A stretch of 7,589 bases of DNA from an uncultured Aquincola sp. (lineage in GTDB: Bacteria; Pseudomonadota; Gammaproteobacteria; Burkholderiales; Burkholderiaceae). Under the pieces are notes generated by a model. It worked only from the letters and a program-made list of their open reading frames with translations. It was not told the DNA's origin and did no database searches. The translations under genes were made by a program, and so were the position numbers. Below, piece after piece: positions 6,474-7,589 of this stretch (positions are counted from its first letter, which is position 1; each line of letters begins with the position of its first letter). The stretch covers positions 1 through 7,589 of the forward strand of contig CAKZXL010000881.1 of NCBI GenBank assembly GCA_937883885.1, read 5' to 3'.

Positions 6474-7589
<1,116 letters not shown>

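Overview
The window is a compact stretch of high-GC chromosome (roughly 70% G+C by eye). Codon third positions are strongly G/C-biased, and gene content and protein style fit a betaproteobacterium of the order Burkholderiales; the order is inferred, not proven. Six protein genes fill almost all of it. No stretch over 300 bases lacks a gene, and I see no tRNA, rRNA, CRISPR array, insertion sequence, integrase or prophage gene.

Layout, left to right. (1) 1..1342, minus: the N-terminal 447 residues of a secreted lipoprotein with a class 3 lipase-type alpha/beta-hydrolase core (GHSLG motif); the gene runs off the left edge. (2) 1496..3196, plus: an MscS-family mechanosensitive channel with a signal peptide, a periplasmic N-terminal region and about five membrane segments. 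It is divergent from the lipoprotein gene, with about 150 bp between starts. (3) 3205..4131, minus: a membrane-anchored Mrr-type restriction-endonuclease-like protein ending in a topoisomerase-type zinc finger. It is tail to tail with the channel gene, only 8 bp apart. (4) 4240..5154, minus: a cation diffusion facilitator (CDF) metal transporter. (5) 5231..6454, minus: hutI, imidazolonepropionase. (6) 6474..7589, minus: the C-terminal two thirds of hutU, urocanase, cut by the right edge.

hutU and hutI are consecutive steps of histidine degradation (urocanate to imidazolonepropionate to N-formimino-L-glutamate). They are 19 bp apart, with the hutI ribosome binding site in the gap, so they are almost certainly one operon. 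A perfect 10-bp palindromic hairpin just past hutI probably marks the operon's 3' end. The CDF gene has its own hairpin at its stop codon, with the stop triplet in the loop. The CDF and nuclease genes share orientation and could be read from one message, but they have no evident functional link to histidine use.

Most of the window is ordinary housekeeping or envelope function. The points most worth a second look are the membrane-tethered Mrr-like nuclease with its zinc finger, the altered metal site in transmembrane segment 5 of the CDF protein, the two hairpins, and the divergent lipase-like lipoprotein with a long N-terminal region. I found no convincing previously undescribed multi-gene system.
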